Positions 5,971 to 6,066 of a DNA stretch of 6,066 nt are shown in pieces (the stretch's first letter is position 1; each line of letters begins with the position of its first letter). The position numbers were made by a program, and so were the translations under genes. Under the pieces are notes generated by a model, which was given only the letters and a program-made list of their open reading frames with translations, was not told where the DNA came from and did not search any database. Origin of the DNA: Chitinophagaceae bacterium (lineage in GTDB: Bacteria > Bacteroidota > Bacteroidia > Chitinophagales > Chitinophagaceae); the NCBI GenBank assembly GCA_947378615.1, contig CANCKV010000221.1, positions 1 through 6,066 of the forward strand. Reading direction: 5' to 3'.

Positions 5971-6066
5971 CTATTTATCAATGTTATACTTTTTGAGCAA
6001 GGATTCAATGAACTGATTCTTTTCTTCAATAATTTTATCTTGTTCTTCCAATGACTTTTTATTTTC
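5971..6066 (-). CDS. C-terminal coiled coil of a protein entering from the right edge (partial)
   Basis: Only the last 31 codons are present. The minus strand reads ENKKSLEEQDKIIEEKNQFI, then ESLLKKYNIDK and a TAG stop (5971-5973). The repeating L/I spacing and E/K richness indicate a coiled-coil tail. Tails of this type ('LEEKDKxIEEKxxxIxELxKxL') are common at the C-terminus of the Bacteroidota PD-(D/E)XK transposase-like family suspected at the left edge, so this may be a second member in the same direction. With so little sequence, another coiled-coil protein is possible. It converges on the DUF1905/YdeI remnant (60 bp apart), and the leftward terminator at 5674-5706 could end its transcript. 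Confidence 0.6.
   Translation of the reverse strand, partial: ENKKSLEEQDKIIEEKNQFIESLLKKYNIDK

Noticed and set aside
5447..5978. The 12-bp word ACCACTATTTAT occurs at 5447-5458 and 5967-5978
   Set aside because: It is short and AT-rich, with no shared flanking sequence; chance is likely in DNA of this composition.

Overview
The window looks like AT-rich chromosomal DNA from a member of the Bacteroidota. The evidence is a large secreted alpha-2-macroglobulin (A2M)-type protein that carries a SusC/RagA-type TonB-dependent receptor plug, the lack of Shine-Dalgarno sequences before the starts, and edge genes resembling the multicopy PD-(D/E)XK transposase/nuclease-like proteins common in that phylum. 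Species or genus cannot be read from the sequence.

Layout from left to right. (1) Positions 1-100, minus strand: the first 33 codons of a gene that runs off the left edge, resembling a PD-(D/E)XK transposase-like protein. (2) Positions 101-534: a gene-free spacer whose main content is an imperfect inverted repeat (366-499) with ends TTTTACCAC/GTGGTAAAA. (3) Positions 535-5070, minus strand: one 1511-residue gene fills three quarters of the window. It encodes a signal peptide, macroglobulin domains, a carboxypeptidase-regulatory-like fold, a SusC-like TonB box and plug without a barrel, the A2M domain, a thioester domain with an intact C-F-E-Q motif, and a C-terminal receptor-binding-like domain. 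(4) Positions 5071-5370: an AT-rich leader with a short 8-bp tandem repeat and no clear promoter. (5) Positions 5371-5483: a two-tier, nearly perfect long inverted repeat, probably a miniature mobile element or a structured RNA/DNA hairpin. (6) Positions 5484-6066: an intrinsic terminator facing left (5674-5706), a 5'-truncated remnant of a DUF1905/YdeI-type gene (5717-5911, plus strand) with a possible terminator, and the coiled-coil C-terminus of a minus-strand gene entering from the right edge.

The A2M gene appears to stand alone. No penicillin-binding protein partner is visible, and both flanks look like accessory, rearranged DNA (a gene remnant, inverted repeats, transposase-like edges). 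The most interesting point is the position of the SusC-like plug module. It lies between the bait-region domain and the A2M domain, where classical A2M proteins expose their protease bait, in a protein whose thioester motif is intact. Plug-containing A2M-like proteins are already known in Bacteroidota, so the architecture is unusual but not certainly new.
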